DNA of 51,919 nucleotides. It comes from CALKAL01 sp051846895 (GTDB lineage: Bacteria; Bacillota; Bacilli; Bacillales; Alkalibacillaceae). Position numbers and translations under genes: made by a program. This document shows, one piece after another, positions 32,838-42,422 of the stretch (the first letter of the stretch is position 1; each line of letters begins with the position of its first letter). The notes beneath the pieces were generated by a model. It searched no databases and was not told where the DNA came from. It saw only the letters and a list, made by a program, of their open reading frames with translations. Location: the NCBI GenBank assembly GCA_051846895.1, contig JBPYCQ010000017.1:1-51919 (forward strand). Direction: 5' to 3'.

Positions 32838-33862
32838 ATCGCTTGATATTACTTATGGCAAGCATGGGGCGTGAGCTTATTGTTGCTGATCGGTGTACGT
32901 TATGGTTACTATCGGACGATAAACGAACGTTATGGACTAAGGTTGCACACGGCTTAAGTAAGGTGGAAGTTCCAAGTGACAAAGGTTTTGTAGGTCATGC
33001 GGTTGCTACTGGTGAATCTTTAAATATTGAGGATGCCTATCAAGATGATCGTTTCAATCAAGAGGTGGACAAGCAGACGGGATACCGAACGAAGGCAGTA
33101 TTAGTTATTCCAATTCGTAATCAATATGGGAAAATTATTGGTGCTTATCAAGCTGTGAACAAACGAACAGAATTAGAAAAGTTTTCCGAACTAGACTTAA
33201 AGCATTTATCTCTAGCTGCCTCTTACTCAGGTAAATCACTTGAAACAGCTATGCTGAATCAAGAAATCGAAGAAACGCAAAAAGAGATTATTTTTACAAT
33301 GGGGGAAATTGGTGAAAGCCGATCGAAAGAAACGGGTTATCATGTTAAGCGTGTCGCGGAGTATTCTTACATTATCGCTCGGCAAATAGGGCTAGTGGAA
33401 GAAGAAGCAGAATTGATCAAAATGGCTTCACCAATGCATGATATTGGGAAGGTTGCAATTCCAGATTCAATTTTAAATAAGCCTGGGAAATTATCTGATG
33501 ATGAATTTAAAGTAATGGAGACTCATACAACGATAGGCTATAATTTATTAAAAAAATCAGAGCGTCCTATTTTAAAAGCAGCAGCACATATTGCACTAGA
33601 TCATCATGAAAAATGGAACGGTAAAGGGTATCCTAATGGCAAGTCTGGGGAGGACATTCACCTATACGGACGAATTACAGCTGTTGCGGATGTGTTTGAC
33701 GCATTAGGTAGTGATCGGATATACAAAAAAGCGTGGGAACTAGACCGAATTCTAACACTTTTTAAAGACGAGCGCGGTGAACATTTTGATCCGAAAATTG
33801 TAGACGCCTTTTTTAATTGTTTACCAGAAATTTTATCTGTTCGTTCAATGTGGAAGGAATAA
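32834..33862 (+). CDS. GAF/HD-GYP domain protein, probable cyclic di-GMP phosphodiesterase
   Basis: A 342-residue protein. The GAF domain (1-140) shows ELIVADRCTLWLL, GFVGHAVATGESLNIEDAYQD and VLVIPIRNQYGKIIGAYQAVNK. The HD-GYP domain (about 155-335) has GYHVKRVAEYS, HDIGKVAIPDSILNKPGKL, HHEKWNGKGYPNGKSGEDI and TAVADVFDAL, the metal and GYP elements of c-di-GMP phosphodiesterases. A TTG start at 32834 has AAAGGAG five bases upstream and overlaps the TGA of an upstream frame that appears to be the true N-terminus. The protein may be made by reinitiation, or the gene is a fresh frameshift. Confidence 0.8.
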   Translation: MNRLILLMASMGRELIVADRCTLWLLSDDKRTLWTKVAHGLSKVEVPSDKGFVGHAVATGESLNIEDAYQDDRFNQEVDKQTGYRTKAVLVIPIRNQYGKIIGAYQAVNKRTELEKFSELDLKHLSLAASYSGKSLETAMLNQEIEETQKEIIFTMGEIGESRSKETGYHVKRVAEYSYIIARQIGLVEEEAELIKMASPMHDIGKVAIPDSILNKPGKLSDDEFKVMETHTTIGYNLLKKSERPILKAAAHIALDHHEKWNGKGYPNGKSGEDIHLYGRITAVADVFDALGSDRIYKKAWELDRILTLFKDERGEHFDPKIVDAFFNCLPEILSVRSMWKE

Positions 33863-33894
33863 GCTCTTCTTAATCAACTAGTGGGGGTAATAAA

Positions 33895-34095
33895 ATGGAA
33901 CCAACTAAAGTGACAGAGTGCCCAAAATGTGGTGGGAAGGAATTAGGAAAAGGAAAACATAATGGGTATGCCAACATAGCACCTAGCAATAAAATGAGCT
34001 TAGGTTCAGGTGTTGAATATGTTATTTGTGTAAATTGTGGATTTATTATTGAAGGATATGTAAAAAGACCAGAAAAGTTTAAAGGATCTTTTTAA
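33895..34095 (+). CDS. Small zinc-ribbon protein
   Basis: A 66-residue protein with CPKCGG (9-14) and CVNCG (45-49), a four-cysteine zinc ribbon. The middle is Gly/Asn-rich. Such proteins bind Zn; the role is unknown. Start: ATG after GTGGGGGT. It lies 32 bp after the HD-GYP gene and may be co-transcribed. Confidence 0.75.
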   Translation: MEPTKVTECPKCGGKELGKGKHNGYANIAPSNKMSLGSGVEYVICVNCGFIIEGYVKRPEKFKGSF

Positions 34096-34105
34096 TTTTA
34101 ATTAA

Positions 34106-34140
34106 AAAGGACATAGCTTAGTTTTCATACTATGTCCTTT
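34106..34140. terminator. Bidirectional terminator
   Basis: AAAGGACATAG (34106-34116) pairs perfectly with CTATGTCCTTT (34130-34140). A T run on the plus side and an A run on the minus side serve both the zinc-ribbon gene and hemAT. Confidence 0.88.
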
Positions 34141-34148
34141 AAATATTA

Positions 34149-35453
34149 TTATATTTTCAATTCCTCAACCATACCGCTTAGTCGATCAGCAGTATCAGAA
34201 ATCATCGTAGAGGATTCCTCGATTTCTTGAATGGCAGTACTAATACCAACGAAATCTTCCCTAATGTTTTCATTACTTACTTTTGTCCGATTCATTTTTT
34301 CATGAATTAGCTGGAATAGGCCAATTGTTTGTTCCATTTCTGTTTTTACTTTTGCTAAATAATCTTCTACATCTGTTAGTGATTGTGAGCTATTAACGAT
34401 ATGTTCCGTTGTTTGGTTAATTAAAAGAGATACATCTTGAACGGATTTTTCAGTTTGCTCTGAGAGCTTTCTTACTTCATCAGCTACGACGGCAAAGCCT
34501 CTTCCGTGTTCACCTGCTCTCGCTGCTTCGATTGATGCGTTTAATGCAAGTAAGTTCGTCTGCTCGGCTATTGAGCTGACAATACCTATAATGTTTTTAA
34601 TTTCTGTGGACATTTTTTCTAAGTTAGACATATCCGTGTCAACTTTTGTTACACCTGTCTGCATCTGTTCGAAGGAATCGTTCATAACCGTTAATTGTTC
34701 ACGTCCTTGATTTGATGCTTCTTGTGCTTCTTCTGCGTACTGCATTCCTAGCTTGGAGTTTTCTGAAATGACATCTACTTGTGTTGTTATTTCATGAATA
34801 GATGCACTTGTTTCTTCAGCTAAGGCAGCTAGTTCCACCGAGGTTTGATCTAGTGAATCTTTTAATAATTGCTTTGCATTATGTTCTTCTTGTTTTAACC
34901 GTACTATTTCATCATCGTAAGCTTCTAATACGACTTGTTGTTCTAAATTCAATAGTTTATTAATTACCTTGATTGCGGTTAAACATTCACTTTTATCTGG
35001 ATATTGATTTACGACTGCTTCAATAAGCCCGTCGAAGATCTTCTGAAAGGAAGCAATATACCACTTTTGAGCTAGGCCAATTTTAACATGGACTTTAGCA
35101 ATGATTTTTCTTCTTTCAATAAAAGCATCATTCATTTCCCCTGAAAACATTTCAACAATGTGTCTTCTTAACGTACTCTTTAATCGTTCAAAAGAACTAT
35201 TATTGTTTATGATTTCTATTAGATCTGGATTAATTTCTAGATTACTGTAGAAAGCATCAACAATAGAAACGATATTCTCCTCAACAGTTGGCTTCAGTGC
35301 TATGGCAATAGCAAAATCTTCAGCCGATAAATCTAGCATTTTTAATTGTTTGTCTAAATCAGAACCTGGTCTGACTTTAATGGATGGATTTTGTTGTTTA
35401 CTTAATTCGATTAGATTTAAAGTTTTTTTCTTTTTACTTTTAAACACTTTCAC
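34149..35453 (-). CDS. hemAT: HemAT-type globin-coupled aerotaxis transducer
   Basis: A 434-residue soluble chemoreceptor. Residues about 10-185 form a globin-coupled sensor: IAKVHVKIGLAQKWYIASF places the proximal haem His at 122 (123 in B. subtilis HemAT). Residues 200-434 form an MCP signalling domain with the tip EQTNLLALNASIEAARAGEHGRGFAVVADEVRKL. It has no membrane segments, as in HemAT. It binds oxygen and signals to CheA for aerotaxis. Start: ATG 35453; the upstream sequence has GGGGAGTATGTG just before it. Confidence 0.9.
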   Translation of the reverse strand: MKVFKSKKKKTLNLIELSKQQNPSIKVRPGSDLDKQLKMLDLSAEDFAIAIALKPTVEENIVSIVDAFYSNLEINPDLIEIINNNSSFERLKSTLRRHIVEMFSGEMNDAFIERRKIIAKVHVKIGLAQKWYIASFQKIFDGLIEAVVNQYPDKSECLTAIKVINKLLNLEQQVVLEAYDDEIVRLKQEEHNAKQLLKDSLDQTSVELAALAEETSASIHEITTQVDVISENSKLGMQYAEEAQEASNQGREQLTVMNDSFEQMQTGVTKVDTDMSNLEKMSTEIKNIIGIVSSIAEQTNLLALNASIEAARAGEHGRGFAVVADEVRKLSEQTEKSVQDVSLLINQTTEHIVNSSQSLTDVEDYLAKVKTEMEQTIGLFQLIHEKMNRTKVSNENIREDFVGISTAIQEIEESSTMISDTADRLSGMVEELKI

Positions 35454-35668
35454 ATACTCCCCTTACAGTGTATTAATCTTATTATCAACAAAGGAGACGT
35501 AATAGTCAAAATATTTATTGGATTTTATCGAAAATTGTCAAATAAATGGGAGATTAGTTATGTTTTTAATGGGTGGTTTTTTTGTCAAAAATAATGTTCC
35601 GCTGAAGTATGTAACAAAAAAAGTAGTTTGACGACTAATAGATAAAGACGGTTAAGGCGGTGATTTGT

Positions 35669-36460
35669 GTGAAACGCACAATTTTTATATTTGTCATACT
35701 TGCTCTCCTTACAGCTTGCGGTACAAAAGAAAATCAGACGGCCACTTTTTCAGGCGACACTTCAGTAATAGAACATACATATGGAGATATTGGTTTAGCT
35801 CTATCTGCAAAAGTTACAGTGGACCAGGATATTAAAGTAGAAGCAACTTTGAAAAATGTAAGTGGGAAAACCATTGTTTATAACGGCAGATGTGGTGTTC
35901 CATTCCATATTTTTATGAGAATGCAAAATTCCCATGCCTATTTAAGCCATGACCAAGAATTGATTGAATGTGAAGATATTTTTGATCCGAATGATTTAGA
36001 GAATTTTAAGGCAGGTGATACTTTTGAAAAGACAGTAGTATTCAAACGTGAATTTGCCTTATCTAACAATAAAAAAACACCGGCTCATACAGGAGATTAT
36101 GCGATTGAATTTTCTTTTACCACAAATGGGGATGGTCATTTCTTTACTGAGGCGCCGGTTTATCTAAAGCATGACTCAGAGCCACATATATTGACACAAG
36201 AGCAAGCTAAACAAAAAACACTAACAGACTCCAAGGTGAAAAAGTGGCATGATCAATGGAAGGAAAAAGGTATCGAGATTAAAACAGAAAAATCTTTGTT
36301 GTCTGACGGTAGCTGGCATATTTGTTATCACGCGATTGATCATAAAATGGTGAACAGAATTATTGTTGCTGTCGACTATAATACAGGCGAAGTTAAAAGA
36401 GTTCACACGGAGGAGTTTGAATTTGAAGAAGGTATGCAAGAATGGTTAGATGAATTGTAA
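35669..36460 (+). CDS. Lipoprotein, unknown function, with a C-terminal PepSY-like region
   Basis: A 263-residue protein with a lipoprotein signal ending in LTAC (lipobox, Cys about 17), so it should be anchored on the outer face of the membrane. Residues about 30-150 look like a beta-sandwich (VEATLKNVSGKTIVYNG resembles intracellular proteinase inhibitor BsuPI-type domains). The tail (KVKKWHDQWKEKG … IIVAVDYNTGEVKRV) resembles a PepSY-like fold. Start: GTG 35669, eight bases after AAGGCGG; GTG 35660 overlaps that site. Confidence 0.7.
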   Translation: MKRTIFIFVILALLTACGTKENQTATFSGDTSVIEHTYGDIGLALSAKVTVDQDIKVEATLKNVSGKTIVYNGRCGVPFHIFMRMQNSHAYLSHDQELIECEDIFDPNDLENFKAGDTFEKTVVFKREFALSNNKKTPAHTGDYAIEFSFTTNGDGHFFTEAPVYLKHDSEPHILTQEQAKQKTLTDSKVKKWHDQWKEKGIEIKTEKSLLSDGSWHICYHAIDHKMVNRIIVAVDYNTGEVKRVHTEEFEFEEGMQEWLDEL

Positions 36461-36495
36461 TTACAACATTATTTAAATTTTAACATTGTAGTTTT

Positions 36496-36529
36496 AGGCC
36501 CTCGACTTTAAGTAATCGAGGGCCTTTTT
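36496..36529 (+). terminator. Intrinsic terminator after the lipoprotein gene
   Basis: AGGCCCTCGA (36496-36505) pairs perfectly with TCGAGGGCCT (36516-36525), then T. Confidence 0.92.
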
Positions 36530-36632
36530 GCATAGATGCATCCCTAACTTTAGATGCGCTTTAATCTATTTTCTTGGAAACATGAATTTGATTGGAATAA
36601 TTATGTATAATTGTATTAAGGGAGGGGTCAGT

Positions 36633-36968
36633 TTGAGAGCTTACATGGTGTTGTTAAGTGTACTCTACTTTATATCTTTTACAATGAATATAATTGAAAG
36701 AGCAAATGTCTTTGAAGTATTATTAGACCTTTTATTTTGTGGGCTTGCGGTATCTACATACATTGGTTTGAGAATACAAAATTTTGTTTTAGTCACAATT
36801 GGAACGATTTATTTGTTAGTATTGTCATTGCTGTTTCTAGCTGGCCTCATTCATTCAATTATATACTTTGATCAATTCTTTATAGTTCTGCAAATAATAT
36901 TAATTACATTTGTAAATATAACGATTCTTTATTTAATGAACATAGAGAGAATTTATTTACGTAAGTAG
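36633..36968 (+). CDS. Small four-helix membrane protein, unknown function
   Basis: A 111-residue hydrophobic protein with about four membrane segments and a short charged end. No family recognised. Start: TTG 36633 five bases after GGGAGGGG; upstream in-frame starts run back into the preceding terminator region and lack ribosome binding sites. Confidence 0.6.
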   Translation: MRAYMVLLSVLYFISFTMNIIERANVFEVLLDLLFCGLAVSTYIGLRIQNFVLVTIGTIYLLVLSLLFLAGLIHSIIYFDQFFIVLQIILITFVNITILYLMNIERIYLRK

Positions 36969-37011
36969 TTTTATAAATTTATAGTAAAAATAATAAATGA
37001 TTTAGTAAGTT

Positions 37012-37048
37012 AAAAGGTTCCTTAACGTTATAAGGGCCTTTTTTTTCT
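37012..37048 (+). terminator. Intrinsic terminator
   Basis: AAAAGG…CCTT pairs with AAGG…CCTTTT imperfectly (with G-U pairs and a mismatch), followed by eight T. It ends the small membrane protein gene. Confidence 0.7.
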
Positions 37049-37186
37049 TCAAGATGCTGCTCATAATATCATAATCCCCATTATAAATACTAAAAAATCA
37101 TTCAAAAATGCTTACTTATTTTAGAATAAATCATAATTCTCGAGACAAAATACGAAGAAGAAAAATGAATAGGAAGTGGATGAAGG

Positions 37187-38677
37187 ATGAAAAGATTACA
37201 ACTCCCTCTTCAAACGCTTAGTTTAGTCGTTGGTTTTATGGTTTGGGTTATTATTTCTTCTTTATTACCTTACATACAACAAGACATACAACTGACGGCT
37301 TCTCAGCTATCTTGGGTAACTGCTATTCCAGTTATTTTAGGGTCATTACTTCGTGTGCCAATCGGGTATTGGACGAATTTAATCGGTGCGAGGCGACTAT
37401 TTTTATTTAGTCTTCTTTTTTTATTGTTGCCGGTCTATTACCTTAGCTTGGCTGATTCATTTATTGATCTCGTCATTTCCGGATTATTCATCGGTGTCGG
37501 TGGGGCAATATTTTCAATTGGGGTAACCTCCTTACCTAAATATTATCCGAGAGAAAGACATGGATTTGTCAATGGTATATACGGTGTTGGAAATATCGGA
37601 ACGGCTATTACGTCATTCGGTGCACCAATCATTGCAAGTCACTTTGGTTGGGTGACAGCTGTTCGTTTTTTCTTAATTCCTCTTATTTTATTTGCCTTAT
37701 TAAATTTCCTGTTTGGTGATAGGCATGAGAACAAAAATACAACGCCATTAAAAGAACAAATTAGCCAAGTTTATCAGTCACAAAAGCTTTGGTTTTTATG
37801 CCTATTTTATTTTATTACGTTTGGATCTTTTGTAGCCTTTACTGTTTATTTACCTAATTTTTTAGTTTCTGAATATGGCTTGACTGAGACGGATGCCGGT
37901 TTTAGAACAGCGATTTTTATAGCTCTATGTACGTTGCTTCGTCCAGTTGGTGGTTGGTTAGGGGATAAATTTGATCCGTTTAAGATATTGATGATTGTAT
38001 TTGCAGCACTGACGTTATCAGGTGTTATTTTGTCTTTTTCACCGACAATTACGTTATATACAATTGGAGCTTTATCAGTAGCGATTAGTTCGGGGATTGG
38101 TAACGGGACAATATTTAAGCTTGTACCTTTTTATTTTTCTAAACAAGCTGGAATAGTAAATGGGATTGTGTCTGCGATGGGTGGGTTAGGAGGTTTTTTC
38201 CCACCTCTCATTTTGACAACTGTATTTGGTTTAACGGGACATTATGCAATTGGCTTTATGGCTCTATCACAATTTGCTTTAGCAAGTCTAATCATCATTA
38301 TTTGGATGTATTATACAGAACGACTAGAACTTGCTGACGACATTGTTGAGAGTGCTGGCCAGGGGGTCATGGTTACTAATCTTGATGGAAAAATTATTAA
38401 AGTTAATCCTTCTTTTACGAAAGTAACAGGTTATAAAGAGAATGAAGCAATCGGTCAAACCCCAAGCCTAATAAAGTCCGGTAGACATGGACCAGAATTT
38501 TATGATGCGATGTGGGATGAAATAAACAGTCATGGCTATTGGCAAGGGGAGATTTGGAATAAACGAAAAAATGGCGAGGTTTATTTGGAATGGTTAACGA
38601 TAAGTGCTGTTAAGGACGAAAATAATGATCCTAAATACTATGTCGCCATCTTTAGTGATTTATCAGTTCAAAGATAG
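37187..38677 (+). CDS. narK: NarK-type nitrate/nitrite transporter fused to a C-terminal PAS domain
   Basis: A 496-residue protein. Residues 1-380 are an MFS transporter of the NarK/NasA family, with the two nitrate-signature stretches GVGNIGTAITSFGAP and SSGIGNGTIFKLVP. Residues about 382-496 form a full PAS/PAC domain: ADDIVESAGQGVMVTNLDGK, IKVNPSFTKVTGYKENEAIGQ, WNKRKNGEVYLEWLTISAVKD, ending FSDLSVQR where a PAS-linked output domain would normally follow. Ordinary NarK is about 395 residues. The transporter half should import nitrate and export nitrite for narGHJI, 64 bp downstream. The PAS part may sense redox or a ligand and gate transport (inference). Confidence 0.88.
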   Translation: MKRLQLPLQTLSLVVGFMVWVIISSLLPYIQQDIQLTASQLSWVTAIPVILGSLLRVPIGYWTNLIGARRLFLFSLLFLLLPVYYLSLADSFIDLVISGLFIGVGGAIFSIGVTSLPKYYPRERHGFVNGIYGVGNIGTAITSFGAPIIASHFGWVTAVRFFLIPLILFALLNFLFGDRHENKNTTPLKEQISQVYQSQKLWFLCLFYFITFGSFVAFTVYLPNFLVSEYGLTETDAGFRTAIFIALCTLLRPVGGWLGDKFDPFKILMIVFAALTLSGVILSFSPTITLYTIGALSVAISSGIGNGTIFKLVPFYFSKQAGIVNGIVSAMGGLGGFFPPLILTTVFGLTGHYAIGFMALSQFALASLIIIIWMYYTERLELADDIVESAGQGVMVTNLDGKIIKVNPSFTKVTGYKENEAIGQTPSLIKSGRHGPEFYDAMWDEINSHGYWQGEIWNKRKNGEVYLEWLTISAVKDENNDPKYYVAIFSDLSVQR

Positions 38678-38741
38678 GTTTGTATATTTATAGACGGTCT
38701 GGGTATATTAAGGAAAATATTTCTAGTATGGGGAGTGAACA

Positions 38742-41700
38742 ATGAAGAAACAATCGCCGTTATTAAAAAAGTTAAGCTTTATCGGTAAAACTGAAGATTT
38801 AAATGAGCATACGACATTACAGGCTAAAGATCGCGATACAGAGAAACATTATCGCAGAAGATGGCAACATGATAAGGTTGTTCGAACAACTCATGGGGTG
38901 AACTGTACGGGGTCTTGTAGTTGGAAAGTCCATGTGAAGGACGGAATTATTACGTGGGAAACACAGGCGACAGACTATCCGACGACAGGGCCGAATATGC
39001 CTGAATATGAGCCTAGAGGATGTCCACGTGGCGCAAGTTTTTCCTGGTATATATATAGTCCACTTCGAATTAAATACCCATATATTCGAAGTGCTTTACT
39101 AAAGATTTGGAAAAAAGCCCTCGAGGAAAAAGGGGACCCAGTCGATGCTTGGGCTTATATTGCTGAATCGCCAGAATTAAAAAGGGAATATAAATCAAAA
39201 CGGGGAAAAGGTGGTTTAGTCAGAGCGGATTGGGATGATATTTTAACACTGATTTCCGCACAGATTATTTATACAATCAAAAAAGATGGTCCCGATCGTA
39301 TATTTGGCTTCTCGCCAATCCCAGCAATGTCAATGGTCAGCTATGCGAGTGGTGCGCGTTTTCTTAACTTAATCGGTGCACCTTTATTAAGTTTCTACGA
39401 TTGGTATGCTGACTTACCTCCAGCCTCACCGCAAATATGGGGTGAGCAGACGGATGTTCCTGAAAGCTCGGATTGGTTTAATTCGAGTTATATGATTGTT
39501 TGGGGCTCAAATATTCCTCAAACAAGAACGCCAGATGCCCACTTTTATGTTGAAGCGAGATATAAAGGAACAAAGGTAGTTGCTGTTAGTCCTGATTACG
39601 CTGAGTTCGTGAAGTTTGCGGATAATTGGTTACCTGTAAATGCTGGTTTTGATGCAGCTCTTGCGATGGCGATGACACATGTTATTTTAAAAGAATTTTA
39701 CGTAGATAAGAAGACTCCGTACTTTGAAGACTATGTAAAGAAGTATACGGACCTACCATTTTTAGTTACGTTGGATAAACATGGTAATGATTATAAAGCC
39801 GGTCGTTTTCTAAGAGCTAGCGACTTAAATATGAACGTAGAAAAGGCAGATTGGAAAACGATTGTTTATGATAAAAAGTCGAATCAATTTGCAGCACCTA
39901 ATGGTACGATCGGTCATCGCTGGCAAGAAGGTGGTGAATGGAATCTTCACTTAAAGGATACTGAAAATGATCTGGGTGATTTGGAACCTTTACTTACGTT
40001 TTTAGGTAAAGAAGATGATCAGGTCATCGTCCAATTTCCACACTTCAACCAAGATGAGCGTGAAATAATTAAGCGTGGTGTTCCAGTAAAACAAATAGAA
40101 CAGAATGGTGAAGTGCTTTATGTGACAACCGTATTTGACTTACTTTTAGCTCAATGTGGAGTCAATCGAAATTTACCGGGTGATTACCCACGCGACTATG
40201 ATGACCCAGTACCTTTTACACCGGCTTGGCAAGAGGAATTAACAGGCGTTGATAAGAAAACGGTTGCACAAATAGCGAGAGAGTTTGCTCAAAATGCAAT
40301 TGATAGTAAAGGGCGCTCAATGATTGTAATGGGGTCAGGGATTAACCATTGGTATCATTCCGATACAATCTATCGTGCTATTTTAAACCTTGTTCTTCTC
40401 ACAGGCTGCCAAGGTGTTAATGGTGGTGGCTGGGCGCATTACGTTGGGCAAGAAAAAGTAAGACCGCTTGAAGGATGGCAAACGATTGCGATGGCACGAG
40501 ATTGGGGAGGTCCTCCACGTTTACAAAATGGAACGTCGTTTTTCTATTTTGTTACGGAGCAGTGGCGTTATGAAGATCAGAAGCCACAAGATTTGATTTC
40601 TCCATTAGTTGACCAACCGCGTTATAACCATTTAGGTGATTATAACGTACTAGCAGCTCGACTAGGATGGCTTCCTTCGTATCCACAGTTTAATAAAAAT
40701 TCTACTAAGCTATATGAGGAAACACAAGCGACTAATAACGATGAAGCGATACAGTATGTTGTTGATCAAGTGAAAAGTGGGAAGATGAAGTTTGCAATTG
40801 AAGAGCCGAGTAATCCTGTCAACTTTCCAAAGACATTATTCGTTTGGCGGGCGAATCTAATTGGAAGTTCGGCTAAAGGTCATGAATATTTTCTAAAACA
40901 TTTACTTGGAACACATTCAGGAGTACTTGGTGAAGAAAGTGAGGATCTTGGTTCGACTGAAGTTGAGCATGAATTAGGTGCACAAGAAGGTAAATTAGAT
41001 TTAATGGTTAGTATTGACTTTAGAATGAATTCAACGCCACTTTATTCGGATATTATATTACCTGCAGCAACTTGGTATGAAAAACATGATATTAGTTCAA
41101 CAGACATGCATCCATTTATTCACCCTTTCAATCCAGCGATTACACCACCTTGGGAAAGCCGCTCGGATTGGGATACGTTTAAGTTTTTGGCGAAAAGATT
41201 CCAAGAACTAGCTAAGAAGCATTTACCAAGTCCAGTAAAGGATATCGTTGCACAACCGTTATTGCATGATACACCTGATGAAACATCACAGCCATTAGGT
41301 TTAGTACCTGATTGGAAGGAAAACGGTGTTGATCCCGTTCCAGGAGTGAACTTCCCGAGAGTTCATGTAGTGGAAAGAGATTACACGAAAGTTTATGACA
41401 AATATGTTTCTCTTGGAACGCATATCCGGGATAACACAATGGGCGCAAAAGGTCTTACTTGGAAAGCCCAAGAGGAATATAACGAATTAAAAGATATTTT
41501 AGGAACATCGAAAATAACGGAATACAAAGATTGCCCAGATATTTCTCAAGGTCGTAACGCATCTGAAGCGATTCTAACATTATCGAGTACAACTAAAGGG
41601 TCCATTGCTTTAAAAGCTTGGGAAGATATGGAGAATAAAACAGGGCAAAGCTTAAAAGATTTAGTAATTGAACGGGCTGAGGAGCATATTTCGTTTGATG

Positions 41701-42422
41701 AAATAACATTGCAGCCACGTAAAGTGTTATCATCACCTGTTTTTAGTGGGACGGAGACAGGAAATCGGAGGTATTCTCCATTTACAACAAATATTGAACG
41801 ACTCATTCCGTTTCGAACGTTAACAGGTAGACAACATTTTTATTTGGATCATGAATTAATGCTTGAATACGGTGAAGAGCTTCCAACGTTTAAAGCGCCT
41901 TTAAGAAAAGCGTCTTTTTATGACCATGAAGGAAAACCGAAATCTGAAGGAAAAGAAATTTCTTTACGTTATTTAACGCCGCATTACAAATGGTCTTACC
42001 ATAGTACGTATTGGGATAATCAGTTAATGTTAACGTTATTCCGTGGTGGCCCGCATGTGTGGATGAATAATAAAGACGCAGAATCTGTTGGAATTAAGGA
42101 TAATGATTGGCTAGAGCTTTATAACCGTAATGGTGTTGTTGTCGCTCGTGCTGTCGTATCACCACGGCTACCAAGAGGTGTTGTATTCATGTATCACGTT
42201 CAAGAACGGCACGTAAACACACCTGGCTCTAAAATAACAAAGCAACGTGGTGGAACCTTTAACAGTCCGACGAGAATTCATGTTAAACCGACACAGATGA
42301 TTGGTGGTTATGCACAGTTAAGTTACGGTTTTAACTATTATGGGCCAACAGGTAACCAACGTGATGGAGAAGTTGTCATTCGTAGACTAGATCGAAGTGA
42401 GGTGGATTGGCTTGAAGATTAA
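38742..42422 (+). CDS. narG: Respiratory nitrate reductase alpha subunit
   Basis: A 1226-residue molybdenum bis-MGD catalytic subunit. THGVNCTGSC with H51, C55 and C59, and RGCPRGASFSWY, hold the FS0 [4Fe-4S] ligands (His-Cys3). SFYDWYADLPPASPQIWGEQTD includes the Asp that ligates Mo in NarG. It reduces nitrate to nitrite at the cytoplasmic face, taking electrons from NarH. No twin-arginine signal is seen, as usual for inward-facing Bacillus NarG. Start: ATG after GGGGAGTG. First of narGHJI; the end overlaps narH by 11 bp. Confidence 0.95.
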   Translation: MKKQSPLLKKLSFIGKTEDLNEHTTLQAKDRDTEKHYRRRWQHDKVVRTTHGVNCTGSCSWKVHVKDGIITWETQATDYPTTGPNMPEYEPRGCPRGASFSWYIYSPLRIKYPYIRSALLKIWKKALEEKGDPVDAWAYIAESPELKREYKSKRGKGGLVRADWDDILTLISAQIIYTIKKDGPDRIFGFSPIPAMSMVSYASGARFLNLIGAPLLSFYDWYADLPPASPQIWGEQTDVPESSDWFNSSYMIVWGSNIPQTRTPDAHFYVEARYKGTKVVAVSPDYAEFVKFADNWLPVNAGFDAALAMAMTHVILKEFYVDKKTPYFEDYVKKYTDLPFLVTLDKHGNDYKAGRFLRASDLNMNVEKADWKTIVYDKKSNQFAAPNGTIGHRWQEGGEWNLHLKDTENDLGDLEPLLTFLGKEDDQVIVQFPHFNQDEREIIKRGVPVKQIEQNGEVLYVTTVFDLLLAQCGVNRNLPGDYPRDYDDPVPFTPAWQEELTGVDKKTVAQIAREFAQNAIDSKGRSMIVMGSGINHWYHSDTIYRAILNLVLLTGCQGVNGGGWAHYVGQEKVRPLEGWQTIAMARDWGGPPRLQNGTSFFYFVTEQWRYEDQKPQDLISPLVDQPRYNHLGDYNVLAARLGWLPSYPQFNKNSTKLYEETQATNNDEAIQYVVDQVKSGKMKFAIEEPSNPVNFPKTLFVWRANLIGSSAKGHEYFLKHLLGTHSGVLGEESEDLGSTEVEHELGAQEGKLDLMVSIDFRMNSTPLYSDIILPAATWYEKHDISSTDMHPFIHPFNPAITPPWESRSDWDTFKFLAKRFQELAKKHLPSPVKDIVAQPLLHDTPDETSQPLGLVPDWKENGVDPVPGVNFPRVHVVERDYTKVYDKYVSLGTHIRDNTMGAKGLTWKAQEEYNELKDILGTSKITEYKDCPDISQGRNASEAILTLSSTTKGSIALKAWEDMENKTGQSLKDLVIERAEEHISFDEITLQPRKVLSSPVFSGTETGNRRYSPFTTNIERLIPFRTLTGRQHFYLDHELMLEYGEELPTFKAPLRKASFYDHEGKPKSEGKEISLRYLTPHYKWSYHSTYWDNQLMLTLFRGGPHVWMNNKDAESVGIKDNDWLELYNRNGVVVARAVVSPRLPRGVVFMYHVQERHVNTPGSKITKQRGGTFNSPTRIHVKPTQMIGGYAQLSYGFNYYGPTGNQRDGEVVIRRLDRSEVDWLED

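Noticed and set aside
37047..37186. FNR box upstream of narK
   Set aside because: No TTGAT-N4-ATCAA or TGTGA-N6-TCACA match was found by eye in the gap, so FNR control of nar is not claimed.
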